Source: Candidatus Parcubacteria bacterium
GTDB lineage: Bacteria > Patescibacteriota > Saccharimonadia > Saccharimonadales > UBA4665
Length of the DNA: 64,000 bases
Direction of reading: 5' to 3'
NCBI GenBank assembly: GCA_023434325.1
Contig: JAEYSX010000001.1
Location: 248,001-312,000 of the forward strand
The translations under genes were made by a program, and so were the position numbers. Positions within the stretch are counted from its first letter, which is position 1. The number at the start of each line of letters is the position of its first letter. Under the pieces are notes generated by a model. It did not search any database. It saw only the letters and a list, made by a program, of their open reading frames with translations, and was not told the DNA's origin. Positions 7,098 through 15,374 of this stretch are shown one piece after another.

Positions 7098-8222
7098 CTA
7101 AAGCGTGACGACCTTCTCCCATGGCAAGTCATGCTTGCCGAAGTGGCCATAAGCGGCGGTTTGGCTATAGATAGGACGGCGCAGATCTAGGGCGTCGATG
7201 ATGCCCTTTACACTGGTGTCGATAAGCTTATCCTTAAAGGCATGTAGCTCTTCTTGGCTTACCGTAGCCGTGCCAAACGTCTCGATGGTTTGCATGAGCG
7301 GCTTTGGCTGGCCGATGACGTACGCCAAACCAACCTCGCAGCGATCTGCCAGACCCGCAGCTACGATGTTTTTTGCAATATAACGTGCCGCGTACGCACC
7401 CGAGCGGTCGACCTTGCTTGGATCCTTACCGCTAAAGGCGCCGCCACCCACGCGGGCGTAACCGCCGTACGTGTCGACCACGATCTTGCGGCCAGTCAGT
7501 CCGGCATCACTCTCGGGGCCGGGGATGTGCCATAGGCCAGTACCATTGACGACTATGTCCTCGTCTTGTGGCAAATCAAAGCCGTAGTGTTTTAGCACGG
7601 GCGTAAAGACGTGATCAATGATATCTTGGCGCACTTTGTCGGCGCTTGTTTGTTCGTCGTGCGCAACGGCCGCGACCAGCTTTTCTACCGATACGGGCAC
7701 ACCGTTCTCGTAGCGAACAGTGACCTGTGCCTTGCCGTCCGGGCGCAGCCATGCCAACTCGCCAGTTTCGCGAACCTCGTCAATCTTGCGGGTCAGCGCG
7801 TGAGCTAGCGCGATCGGTAACGGCATAAGCTCGGGCGTCTCTTTGCATGCATAGCCAAACATCATGCCCTGGTCACCCGCTCCGTCTTGGTCTACACCAA
7901 GCGCAATTTCTGGCGATTGCTGGTGGACATTGTTAGTAAAAGTGGACTCACCCGAGAACCCCCAAGCCGGATTCGTATACCCAAGCTCTTTGATCTTGGT
8001 ACGGACGATTTCTTCAAAGTCGATTTTAGCGGTAGTTTTAATTTCACCAAACAGGGCGATCTGGTTAGCTCCCGCTACCGTCTCGACGCCCGCGCGCGAA
8101 TGAGGATCTTGCGCAAGCAGCGCATCCACGATTGCATCGCTGATGGCGTCGGCAATCTTATCCGGGTGACCGGCGCAAACCGACTCGCTGGTAAAGAGGT
8201 CGATGGTTGTATTTTGGGACAT
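7098..8222 (-). CDS. metK: S-adenosylmethionine synthetase
   Basis: The 374-residue enzyme makes S-adenosylmethionine from methionine and ATP. Diagnostic motifs are SESVCAGHPDKIADAISDA at the N-terminus, the central FGYACKETPELMPLPIALAHAL and the phosphate-binding loop GGGAFSGKDPSKVDRSGAY. Length is typical. The start is set at 8222 (MSQNTTIDLF) because AGAAAGG lies seven bases upstream; an in-frame codon at 8243 would lie inside the terminator hairpin. Expression is governed by the SAM-I riboswitch and terminator directly upstream, a feedback loop in which the product turns its own synthesis off. Confidence 0.97.
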   Translation of the reverse strand: MSQNTTIDLFTSESVCAGHPDKIADAISDAIVDALLAQDPHSRAGVETVAGANQIALFGEIKTTAKIDFEEIVRTKIKELGYTNPAWGFSGESTFTNNVHQQSPEIALGVDQDGAGDQGMMFGYACKETPELMPLPIALAHALTRKIDEVRETGELAWLRPDGKAQVTVRYENGVPVSVEKLVAAVAHDEQTSADKVRQDIIDHVFTPVLKHYGFDLPQDEDIVVNGTGLWHIPGPESDAGLTGRKIVVDTYGGYARVGGGAFSGKDPSKVDRSGAYAARYIAKNIVAAGLADRCEVGLAYVIGQPKPLMQTIETFGTATVSQEELHAFKDKLIDTSVKGIIDALDLRRPIYSQTAAYGHFGKHDLPWEKVVTL

Positions 8223-8254
8223 AAAAAAACCTTTCTCTGACAAGCCAGGAAAGG
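8223..8254 (-). terminator. Riboswitch-controlled terminator that also contains the metK ribosome site
   Basis: On the minus strand CCTTTCCTG (8246-8254) pairs with CAGAGAAAGG (8230-8239, one bulged A), followed by seven T residues (8223-8229) that abut the ATG. The 3' arm GAAAGG is also the ribosome site. Upstream GGAAAGATAT can pair with ATATCCTTTCC as an antiterminator. Confidence 0.8.
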
Positions 8255-8261
8255 ATATCTA

Positions 8262-8366
8262 CAATATATCTTTCCCGAATTGTCGGGCTAGATGGAGCAC
8301 CGTGCCACAAGGGCTGGTTGCTGGCAGATCAACGAGCTAGTTCTCTTCCTGCACTCTGTATATGTT
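8262..8366 (-). ncRNA. SAM-I (S-box) riboswitch aptamer
   Basis: Reading the minus strand from about 8366, the S-box core elements appear in order: ACAGAG, the P2 stem GCAG/CTGC with its kink-turn and pseudoknot loop (GAAGAGAACTAGCTCGTTGA, comparable with the consensus GAGGGACUGGCCCGAUGA), GCAACC, a P3 hairpin, CGGTGCTCCATC, a P4 hairpin CCCGAC/TTCGGG and AAAGAT. P1 closes through short ATAT pairing. High S-adenosylmethionine should stabilise P1, free the terminator's 5' arm and stop transcription before metK. Confidence 0.85.
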
Positions 8367-8384
8367 TAGATGTTAATACTAGGT

Positions 8385-8413
8385 AGTATACCGTCTTGGG
8401 TCGCTCGGCACAA
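8385..8413 (-). promoter_or_regulatory. metK promoter
   Basis: Minus strand: TTGTGC (8408-8413), a 17-base spacer and TATACT (8385-8390). The start near 8378 puts about 12 bases before the riboswitch P1 stem. Confidence 0.65.
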
Positions 8414-8426
8414 CCGTTGCAAAAAA

Positions 8427-10958
8427 TTAGGCCCGTTTGCGCTTAGAGATCAAATAGTACACGTATTTGTGTAGATCCAGCGCCACCAAGACGGCAACAG
8501 CCGGCAAAGCTATAGCCAGCAGCGCGTCCTTCCATGCTACCGGCACCACGTGCAAGAACTGGCCAAACGGAGTCATAAAGACGACAAACTGTACGGCGAT
8601 AGATAGGGCAATCGCGATTGTCAGCTTCCAGTTAGGGCGGATAAAGTTGTAAACCCAGGACTTATACTCAAAGTTGAGCGAGAACGCGTTAACCCACTGA
8701 GAGACAATTACGCCCAGGAACACCAGCGTTTGCGCGTATTCCAACCCCTTGTCTAGGTTGGCCGAGAAGATAGCGAGTACCGTAAGGCTCATGACCAGAC
8801 AGAAAGTGAGGATGCGCGTAACCTGGCGGAAGTTAAGGATCGCCGCATCAGGGTGGCGCGGCGGTACGCGCATCTGGTTGGGTTCTGGCGGGCTCAGGCC
8901 CAGCGGAATCACCGACACACCATCGGCCATCAGGTTGACCCACAGAATCATAATAGCCACCATCGGCAGCGGCATATCGAGAATCAAAGCAAGCAACAGC
9001 AAAATCACCTGTGCGCCCGTTCCCATCAGGAACATCAACATTTTACGTATGTTGGCCAGCGCGGTTCTACCCTCGCGCACGGCGGCAACAATGGTGTGGA
9101 AGTTGTTATCCAGCAAGACAATCTCGCTAGCGTCCTTGGCGGCATCGGTACCACTGCCCATGGCAATACCGGCATCGGCTTGCACCAGTGCCGGGATATC
9201 ATTGACGCCGTCACCAGTCATAGCGGTTATCTCGTGGTCTTTGGTTGCCTTGAGTAAGGCATGCTTATGCTCGGGCAACACGCGGCCAAAAACGGTGGTG
9301 CGCGCCAGGCTTGCGCGAATATCTTCCTCGCTGCCAGTCTCTAAGATCGTGCTGTCACGAACCTGCTCGTCCGACCGGGCAATCCCCACCTGCTGGGCAA
9401 TATAGCCGGCGGTGTTAACGTGATCACCCGTCAGCATCACAACCTTAATACCGGCGTGATGCGCCTCGGCCACAGCGTGCGTAATATTTGGTCGTAGCTG
9501 GTCGGCCATACCAACAAAACCGTCAAAACTCATGTCGGCCAAAACATGAGCCTCAAGCTTGTGCGGTGGCTCGCTATAATCTTTGTGCGCAAATGCGATA
9601 GTACGGTAGCCGCGACTAGTAAACGAGTCGAGCATGTTTTTGATCTTACCGTCGCTGCGGTGATGCTCGCCGCAATGCGACAACACATGCTCGGGTGCGC
9701 CCTTAATGTACAGCGAGTACACATTGCCGTGCTTCCAGAGTGTGCCGCTTACGCGCATGGCCTGGTTAAAGGCAAAATCCTTTACCTTTTCCCACGAGGC
9801 GGGCACGTTCACGTGCTCGACAGAATCCAGCAAAATTTTGTCCAACGGATCGCTGGCGTGGTCGCCGTCTACGTTGAGGCTAGCGCGGATAACCTCGTCA
9901 AACACATGGGGCGAACCATGCGTTGTGTGCTTGTCGGCCACCGACAGTTTGTTTTGCGTAATCGTGCCGGTCTTGTCGGTTGCGATCAGCGTAAGCGCGC
10001 CCATAGTCTCGATGCTGGAGATCTTTTTAACCAGCGCCTTTACCTTAGCCATACGCCGCGCGCACAACAGCAGAACTACAGTGAGCGCCACCGGCAGCGT
10101 CTCGGGAACGGCGGACACAATCAACGCCAACGTAAAGCGTATCGCCTCGCTAAACTCAAGACCGCGCCACAACGCCAGCGCCAACGCGCCGGCGGCGATG
10201 ATCATAATCACAACAATCAACTTTTTGGTAAACGAATCAATCTTGCGCTCGATCGGCGAACGCGTCATGCTGGTACGCGCCGCAAGGTCGGTAATTGCGC
10301 CCAACTCGGTCTTATTACCAATGCCGGTCACTACCATCAATCCGCTACCGCCCTTAATATATGTGCCCTTAAAGAGCATGTTGCGCTGGTCGTACAGCTT
10401 GTGCTCGCCCTCGATCGCGGCCGCCTGCTTATGGAGCGGCAGCGACTCACCGGTTAGCAGCGCCTCGTCGGCCTGAATTTGGTTGGATTCGATCAAGCGC
10501 CCATCGGCAGGGACTTTCATTCCCTCTTCTACGTGCACCACATCGCCGTATGTCAGCTCTTCGCTCGGCACGCGCACCGTCTGACCGCTGCGCAGTACAT
10601 GCACATACGACACGTCCTGCTGCTTGAGCGTCTTAAGTACTCGCCCCACCGAATACTGCTGCCCGTAATAAATACCGGCATTAACAATCACAATAATAGA
10701 GATAATGATCGCGTCGACGTGCTGACCCTCGACAATGCTCAGCACCGATGCCGCCAGCAGCACACCTACAAACACGCTGGCAAACGGCTCGATCAAGCGC
10801 TTAAACCACGATTCTTTTTTGGACGTCAGCTCGTTAGGTCCGTAATGTTTAAGCCGTATTCCGGCCTCGTGCGCGCTCAACCCGTCTTCGGTCGTCTTGA
10901 ACCTTTCTAGTATTTCATGTATCTCAAGATTATAGATGGGCGCGTTATCTTTTTGCAT
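8427..10958 (-). CDS. P2-type cation-transporting ATPase
   Basis: The 843-residue pump has an N-terminal cation ATPase domain (residues 1-80), the actuator motif TGES, the membrane-helix motif PETLP, the phosphorylation site DKTGTIT (Asp is phosphorylated), hinge motif TGDGVNDIPAL and a six-helix C-terminal region. This is the P-type 2 layout of Ca2+, Na+/K+ and H+ pumps. PETLP replaces the PEGLP typical of SERCA-type pumps, so the exported ion is uncertain; Ca2+ or H+ is most likely. The ATG follows a GGA ribosome site, and a TATAAT box lies near 10990. The gene stands alone upstream of the metK control region. Confidence 0.9.
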   Translation of the reverse strand: MQKDNAPIYNLEIHEILERFKTTEDGLSAHEAGIRLKHYGPNELTSKKESWFKRLIEPFASVFVGVLLAASVLSIVEGQHVDAIIISIIVIVNAGIYYGQQYSVGRVLKTLKQQDVSYVHVLRSGQTVRVPSEELTYGDVVHVEEGMKVPADGRLIESNQIQADEALLTGESLPLHKQAAAIEGEHKLYDQRNMLFKGTYIKGGSGLMVVTGIGNKTELGAITDLAARTSMTRSPIERKIDSFTKKLIVVIMIIAAGALALALWRGLEFSEAIRFTLALIVSAVPETLPVALTVVLLLCARRMAKVKALVKKISSIETMGALTLIATDKTGTITQNKLSVADKHTTHGSPHVFDEVIRASLNVDGDHASDPLDKILLDSVEHVNVPASWEKVKDFAFNQAMRVSGTLWKHGNVYSLYIKGAPEHVLSHCGEHHRSDGKIKNMLDSFTSRGYRTIAFAHKDYSEPPHKLEAHVLADMSFDGFVGMADQLRPNITHAVAEAHHAGIKVVMLTGDHVNTAGYIAQQVGIARSDEQVRDSTILETGSEEDIRASLARTTVFGRVLPEHKHALLKATKDHEITAMTGDGVNDIPALVQADAGIAMGSGTDAAKDASEIVLLDNNFHTIVAAVREGRTALANIRKMLMFLMGTGAQVILLLLALILDMPLPMVAIMILWVNLMADGVSVIPLGLSPPEPNQMRVPPRHPDAAILNFRQVTRILTFCLVMSLTVLAIFSANLDKGLEYAQTLVFLGVIVSQWVNAFSLNFEYKSWVYNFIRPNWKLTIAIALSIAVQFVVFMTPFGQFLHVVPVAWKDALLAIALPAVAVLVALDLHKYVYYLISKRKRA

Positions 10959-11055
10959 GTTTTCCTATTGATTCGTTCCTGCCATTATAGCATGAGCGTT
11001 TTGCCCGAAAAAATCTGGAAAAACAGATCATTTCTTGTTATAATCGGCTAGTCAA

Positions 11056-11129
11056 TGGGGATTGGCCAAGTGGTAAGGCAACGGGTTCTGGTCCCGTGAT
11101 CGGGGGTTCGAATCCCTCATCCCCAGCCA
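11056..11129 (+). tRNA. tRNA-Gln (anticodon CUG)
   Basis: The sequence folds as a cloverleaf: acceptor stem TGGGGAT/ATCCCCA, a D arm, an anticodon stem ACGGG/CCCGT with loop TTCTGGT (anticodon CTG, codon CAG), T arm GGGGG-TTCGAAT-CCCTC and an encoded 3' GCCA. The 5' U-G-G-G-G start is typical of glutamine tRNAs. It is the only tRNA found in the window. Confidence 0.95.
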
Positions 11130-11146
11130 AGAATTGATTTTAATAA

Positions 11147-11172
11147 AGAGGCGGCTTCCCACCTCTGTTTTT
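11147..11172 (+). terminator. Terminator downstream of tRNA-Gln
   Basis: AGAGG (11147-11151) pairs with CCTCT (11162-11166), followed by G and five T residues. Confidence 0.6.
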
Positions 11173-11226
11173 AGGGTTCGAAATTATTGAAATCTGTTCT
11201 TGAATAGTTTTACGACTCCTTTAGGT

Positions 11227-11247
11227 GGTTCTAGTCCCGCATCCCCC
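11227..11247 (+). repeat. Imperfect copy of the tRNA-Gln 3' end
   Basis: Bases 11227-11247 match the T arm and acceptor 3' strand of the tRNA (11105-11125) at 17 of 21 positions, including the complete CATCCCC. A partial tRNA end next to the intact gene is what an old site-specific insertion or a decayed duplication would leave. The following genes are accessory in nature. No integrase is present. Confidence 0.4.
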
Positions 11248-11260
11248 TAGACCTGACATT

Positions 11261-11269
11261 TGGTATGAT
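11261..11269 (+). promoter_or_regulatory. Extended -10 promoter of the HEPN gene, leaderless
   Basis: TGG-TATGAT ends six bases before the ATG at 11276. This extended -10 form compensates for the absent -35 box and fixes the start. Confidence 0.5.
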
Positions 11270-11275
11270 ATGGAA

Positions 11276-12070
11276 ATGAGCGACCCATCTCCCAGCGAAT
11301 TAAAGATAGCAGTCATTCGCTATAGTGGTGAGCTCATCGAACATTTCAATATGGCCGAAAGAATCGAGAAGGCAACTAGCGACGACCTCTTCGTCAGCAC
11401 GGTTGCACAAGCAAGCATTACGGGGTTCAGGGCGATATTTGCGAAAGATACGAAAAGACAGAGCAATCAAATCTGGGAAGATGCACTTGTAAAGATCGAG
11501 ACAGAGAAAGCGCGATCATATCCAAAAGTCATCGCCAATCAAACATTAGTGCTGATGTGCACAACCTTGGACATATATTTACAAACCAGTCTCGAGATTA
11601 TCTTGAAATCAGACCCTACATCCCTTCATGCGTTGTGCGACGATAAGGATATCACCGTACATGAAGTTATAGAATTTAGCGGGAGCGATGGCGCCGTGAC
11701 GCAGATACGCTCAAAAATCCTCGAACGCTTTGATTACGCAGGGATTCGAGATAAGGTCAGGATTCTCAGGAAATGCAACATTGACATGGACAAGGTTCTC
11801 ACCGGTGGATCACATTGGCGAAAAAAATATACCTCGGCCGAAGGCATGAAACTACTGTTGGATACCTACCAAAATCGACATGATATCGTTCACAAAGGCG
11901 CTCTGCCTTTTGCCAGTAGTACTGACCTCCTGCGGCATTACAACTACTTTAATTCATTCATTTTTGGTTTCGCTGAAGTTTGCAGCCGAGACAAGGGTAT
12001 ACCGAGCGACCTTACAAATCTTTCTAGATCCAAGTCAGCTCCACCGACTCAAAAGTTCCTGCGGACTTAG
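11276..12070 (+). CDS. HEPN-domain protein, possible ribonuclease
   Basis: The 264-residue, largely helical protein carries the R-x4-H motif of HEPN ribonucleases at R201-H206 inside QNRHDIVHKG, as in the RiboL-PSP/MAE_28990 type HEPN families. HEPN proteins cut or bind RNA in toxin-antitoxin, abortive infection and CRISPR systems. No nucleotidyltransferase (MNT) partner lies next to it. The two small genes at 12.1-12.6 kb converge on it. Start 11276 is chosen from the promoter spacing. The neighbouring tRNA fragment suggests acquisition by transfer. Confidence 0.65.
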   Translation: MSDPSPSELKIAVIRYSGELIEHFNMAERIEKATSDDLFVSTVAQASITGFRAIFAKDTKRQSNQIWEDALVKIETEKARSYPKVIANQTLVLMCTTLDIYLQTSLEIILKSDPTSLHALCDDKDITVHEVIEFSGSDGAVTQIRSKILERFDYAGIRDKVRILRKCNIDMDKVLTGGSHWRKKYTSAEGMKLLLDTYQNRHDIVHKGALPFASSTDLLRHYNYFNSFIFGFAEVCSRDKGIPSDLTNLSRSKSAPPTQKFLRT

Positions 12071-12085
12071 CCTTCACTTTGTCGT

Positions 12086-12110
12086 GACACTTCATAACCT
12101 TATGGGTGTC
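12086..12110. terminator. Hairpin between converging genes
   Basis: GACAC (12086-12090) pairs with GTGTC (12106-12110), and inside it CATAA with TTATG. It lies between the stops of converging genes, but no T-run follows on either strand. Confidence 0.35.
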
Positions 12111-12128
12111 GCCTATCGTATTCCCGTT

Positions 12129-12335
12129 TTATTTCCAGCTAATGCGACTGTCCTGTACAGGCCTTGAGTCTTTATTCTCGCTCTGCCACTTGTCATAGTC
12201 TTTCGCTGCCTCGTATGCATCAAGAAGATGCTGCTTAAGGGCAGGCCACTTCTCCTCAAAATACGCAACAAACTGCTCGTTTTTCATTAGCTCGTCTACT
12301 CGATTCTGTATTTCTTCGTCACTATTTATTGCCAT
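12129..12335 (-). CDS. Small hypothetical protein, paralogue of its upstream neighbour
   Basis: The 68-residue protein has no recognised family. Its core follows the pattern W-x2-L-x2-x-LL-x2-YE-x-A-x2-Y, shared with the preceding gene, and it is probably a short helical hairpin. The start ATG at 12335 overlaps the end of the upstream gene by 14 bases, implying coupled translation; a GTG six bases earlier is an alternative. Confidence 0.6.
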   Translation of the reverse strand: MAINSDEEIQNRVDELMKNEQFVAYFEEKWPALKQHLLDAYEAAKDYDKWQSENKDSRPVQDSRISWK

Positions 12336-12603
12336 ACACAAATTCTTGGCCAGCCGAGGGTGCTCGTCTGTTAAAGATAGTACTGTCTAAAGCGCGCATT
12401 TCGTCTAAGGCGCGCTCCGCATAATACTCAGTCGCACACTCATACAACTTCAGTAGATACGTTCTCAGCTCTAACCAATTTATCCTTAATGATTCTAAGA
12501 GCATCTCGCTTCTCCAGCCAAAGAAATTATTATTCAAAACCAGCTCTGTAAAATAGGTTTTTGTAGTTTGGAATCTCATAGGAGAGATAAAGCGTCCAAA
12601 CAT
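12322..12603 (-). CDS. Small hypothetical protein, first of a tandem pair
   Basis: The 93-residue protein is unrecognised. Around residues 42-66 it shows the same W/L/LL/YE/A/Y helical pattern as the gene that follows, so the two look like diverged duplicates. A TATACT box on the minus strand lies near 12638. It forms a two-gene unit inside the accessory block that starts at tRNA-Gln and converges on the HEPN gene. Confidence 0.6.
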   Translation of the reverse strand: MFGRFISPMRFQTTKTYFTELVLNNNFFGWRSEMLLESLRINWLELRTYLLKLYECATEYYAERALDEMRALDSTIFNRRAPSAGQEFVYGNK

Positions 12604-12631
12604 TTTATCAAGCTGTTCTGAAATGCCATGA

Positions 12632-12637
12632 TAGTAT
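12632..12637 (+). promoter_or_regulatory. -10 box of the VOC gene at 12644, leaderless
   Basis: TAGTAT ends six bases before the ATG at 12644. The same stretch contains TATACT for the opposite strand, so the two divergent genes share a compact promoter region. Confidence 0.4.
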
Positions 12638-12643
12638 AGCTAT

Positions 12644-13072
12644 ATGGAACCTCGTATCAGCATTGTTACTCTGGGTGTTAAGGATTTAGATAAATCACTG
12701 CATTTTTACAAAGATGGCCTAGGACTACCCACCACCCGAAGCGCCAAAAGTGGCATTGTGTTTTTTCAGACAAATGGCACTACACTTGCCCTCTTCCCTT
12801 ACGAAGAACTAGCAAAAGATGTATCCGCCGAATACAACGTACCACGCTCAAAATTCACGGGTATAACATTGGCCCATAATGTTCGTTCCAAAGAAGAAGT
12901 AGACATCATACTGAAACGCGCCGAAGCAATTGGTGGACGTATAGAAAAACCGGCTCAAGATACTGAATGGGGCGGCTATAGTGGCTATTTCTCTGATCCA
13001 GATGGGCATTTGTGGGAAGTGGCCTGGGGGGCTTTTGAATTTAATAATGACGGTTCGTTGATCATTACTTAA
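12644..13072 (+). CDS. VOC (glyoxalase/bleomycin resistance/dioxygenase) superfamily protein
   Basis: The 142-residue protein follows the VOC beta-alpha-beta-beta-beta plan twice: the opening VTLGVKDLDKSLHFYKDGLG is the classic first module and YFSDPDGHLWEVAW closes the second, with metal-ligand type His and Glu near the end. VOC proteins bind a metal for isomerisation or ring cleavage, or sequester small toxic molecules. No substrate can be inferred. It is one of several VOC genes scattered in the window. Confidence 0.85.
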   Translation: MEPRISIVTLGVKDLDKSLHFYKDGLGLPTTRSAKSGIVFFQTNGTTLALFPYEELAKDVSAEYNVPRSKFTGITLAHNVRSKEEVDIILKRAEAIGGRIEKPAQDTEWGGYSGYFSDPDGHLWEVAWGAFEFNNDGSLIIT

Positions 13073-13129
13073 TAGCAACAACAAGCTGACCACAAATTAC
13101 CAAATCGACATAAAATATTTACAGTTTTT

Positions 13130-15370
13130 CTACACGTATGCACTAGTGTGCGAATGCTTAGCGTCAACCAGCTGACGCGGCGTACCTTCAAACACAACTT
13201 GGCCACCGTTTTTTCCGGCTTCTGGCCCCATGTCTATAACCCAATCGGCATTACGTATAATATCCAGGTTGTGCTCAATAATGACCACCGTATTACCCGC
13301 ATCCACAAGGCGATTTATAATGACAAGCAAGTGCGTAATATCCGATACATGGAGTCCTGTCGTCGGCTCGTCCATAACGTAAATATTACCTTTTTTATGT
13401 AGATGGCTGGCTAGCTTGATGCGCTGACATTCGCCGCCCGACAATGTGCTGAGAGGTTGCCCTAAAGTAAGGTAGCCGACGCCAACGTCATTGAGCGCGC
13501 GTAGGCGTCGTATAATTTCCGGCTGATGAAAGTATTCCAGCCCCTCTGCGACAGTCATTTCCAGCACGTCGCTAATTGATTTGCCGTTAAGCTGGTAGGC
13601 CAGCACTGTATCTTTAAAGCGTTTGCCCTGACACACTTCGCAGGGTGTTCTAACTCCGTCCAAAAACGCGAGGTCTGTGTACGTCACGCCCATGCCTTTG
13701 CAGTGTTTGCAAGCTCCTTTGGAATTGAAGCTAAAAAGACTGGCGTCAACGTGGTTGGCCGATGCAAATTCTTTCCGTATAGCATCCATGATGCCGGTAT
13801 AGGTGGCCGGATTAGATCGCGTGGAAGCACCTATACCCGACTGGTCAATCACAATGCTATCCGGGTACTGTTTTAAGAAAACCTGGTGGATGAGCGAGCT
13901 TTTACCCGATCCGGCCACGCCGGTTATAGCTGTCATGACGCCCGCAGGAATGTTAACGCTCACATTTTGCAGATTATTAGCGGTTGCATTCTTGATCTGG
14001 AGCGTGCCGCTACTTGTACGAAACGTTTCCTTAATGGGCAAAGCGTTGCTAAGGTGTTTGCCGGTAAGCGTATCGGCACTCAGCAGATCCTGGTAGCTGC
14101 CACTAAAAACGACGTGGCCGCCTTTGCTACCGGCATGAGGGCCTATGTCCACAACGTAGTCGGCGATTTTTATAACATCCGGATCATGCTCTACCACAAT
14201 CACTGTGTTTCCTTTGTCGCGTAGTTTTTGTAGTAACTCATTAAGACGGTGGACATCACGCGGGTGCAGCCCTACGCTTGGTTCGTCAAAAATATACAGT
14301 ACGTCTTCTAGGCTACTACCCAGGTGCTTGACCATTTTAATGCGTTGTGATTCGCCGCCCGACAGCGTGTCGGTCTCGCGGTCGAGACTTATGTAGTCAA
14401 GGCCGATGTCCACCATGTGCTGCAAGCGCTCGGTCAGCGACTCTGCTGCCATTGTAGCCTTTGGATCGGTGATGTCCTGCAAAATGCCGATTAGGTCGCT
14501 AACCTGCATAGCCACCATGTCAGCAATCGTGTAGCCGTTTATTTTTACGCTCAATGCAGCCGCACTCAGACGTGCCCCACGGCAAACCTCGCACTGACCT
14601 TGGGTAATATAAGGCGCTACTGCCTGTTGCGTCCGCTCCGATAGTGTCTTGAGGTCGCGCTTAATATATGATTGAGTAAATTTCTCTATAATACCGGCGT
14701 ACGTCACATTCATTGCTTGCTCGCCAACCCTCATGCGGATTTTACGTGGCTTGCTGTGTAGTAAAAGGTCGAGCTCCTCGGGCGTAAAGTCATGTAGCTT
14801 TTTATTGACATCAAAAAAGCCAGAGGCCTGAAAGACATTGTTTTCCCATGCTGCAAAAACGGGCACCTTTACCGCTCCTTCCTGCAATGACTTGGACATA
14901 TCTAAAAATGAATCGGCTACTACAGTCATTTTTCTGCCCAACCCACTGCATTCCAAACACATGCCGCCCGGATCATTAAACGAAAACAAATGAGGCCCAC
15001 CAATAGAAGGCTTGCCCGCGCGTGCGTAAAGCAGGCGCAGAATCGCGTAAATATCAGTGACTGTACCGACGGTCGAGTGGGAGCCGCCGCCAAGATGTTT
15101 TTGGTCAACCACCACAGCCATGCTTAAGTGCTCAATCGCGTCGGCTTCTGGCTGAGGATATTTGGGCAGTAAATTGCGGATAAACGTACTGAAATTTTCG
15201 TATAGCTGGCGCTGTGCTTCGGCTGCCAGAGTATCAAACACTAGCGATGACTTACCGGAGCCTGACACGCCGGTAAAAATAGTTATTTTGCGCTTGGGAA
15301 TTCGCAGTGAAACATTTTTGAGATTGTTTTCTCGCGCGCCGCGAATCTCAATATATTCTTCTTGGGCCAT
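13130..15370 (-). CDS. UvrA-like ABC ATPase lacking the UvrB-binding region
   Basis: The 746-residue protein has the duplicated ABC layout of UvrA: Walker A GVSGSGKSS and GVAGSGKSS, signatures LSGGESQRIKM and LSGGECQRIKL, and zinc-binding CxxC pairs (CKHC and CEVC in the second half). It is about 200 residues shorter than true UvrA, missing the insertion that binds UvrB. Such short paralogues (UvrA2/DrrC-like) are linked to resistance to DNA-binding drugs. It follows the beta-helix gene by four bases and shares its operon. The divergent PadR regulator supports a stress or drug-induced role. Confidence 0.85.
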   Translation of the reverse strand: MAQEEYIEIRGARENNLKNVSLRIPKRKITIFTGVSGSGKSSLVFDTLAAEAQRQLYENFSTFIRNLLPKYPQPEADAIEHLSMAVVVDQKHLGGGSHSTVGTVTDIYAILRLLYARAGKPSIGGPHLFSFNDPGGMCLECSGLGRKMTVVADSFLDMSKSLQEGAVKVPVFAAWENNVFQASGFFDVNKKLHDFTPEELDLLLHSKPRKIRMRVGEQAMNVTYAGIIEKFTQSYIKRDLKTLSERTQQAVAPYITQGQCEVCRGARLSAAALSVKINGYTIADMVAMQVSDLIGILQDITDPKATMAAESLTERLQHMVDIGLDYISLDRETDTLSGGESQRIKMVKHLGSSLEDVLYIFDEPSVGLHPRDVHRLNELLQKLRDKGNTVIVVEHDPDVIKIADYVVDIGPHAGSKGGHVVFSGSYQDLLSADTLTGKHLSNALPIKETFRTSSGTLQIKNATANNLQNVSVNIPAGVMTAITGVAGSGKSSLIHQVFLKQYPDSIVIDQSGIGASTRSNPATYTGIMDAIRKEFASANHVDASLFSFNSKGACKHCKGMGVTYTDLAFLDGVRTPCEVCQGKRFKDTVLAYQLNGKSISDVLEMTVAEGLEYFHQPEIIRRLRALNDVGVGYLTLGQPLSTLSGGECQRIKLASHLHKKGNIYVMDEPTTGLHVSDITHLLVIINRLVDAGNTVVIIEHNLDIIRNADWVIDMGPEAGKNGGQVVFEGTPRQLVDAKHSHTSAYV

Positions 15371-15374
15371 GTGT

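Noticed and set aside
9546..10457. A 303-codon plus-strand frame inside the P-type ATPase gene
   Set aside because: It is antisense to a clear P-type ATPase with all catalytic motifs, and its composition is random.
13130..15370. Reading the UvrA-like gene as true uvrA of nucleotide excision repair
   Set aside because: It is about 200 residues short and lacks the UvrB-binding region. No uvrB or uvrC is nearby.
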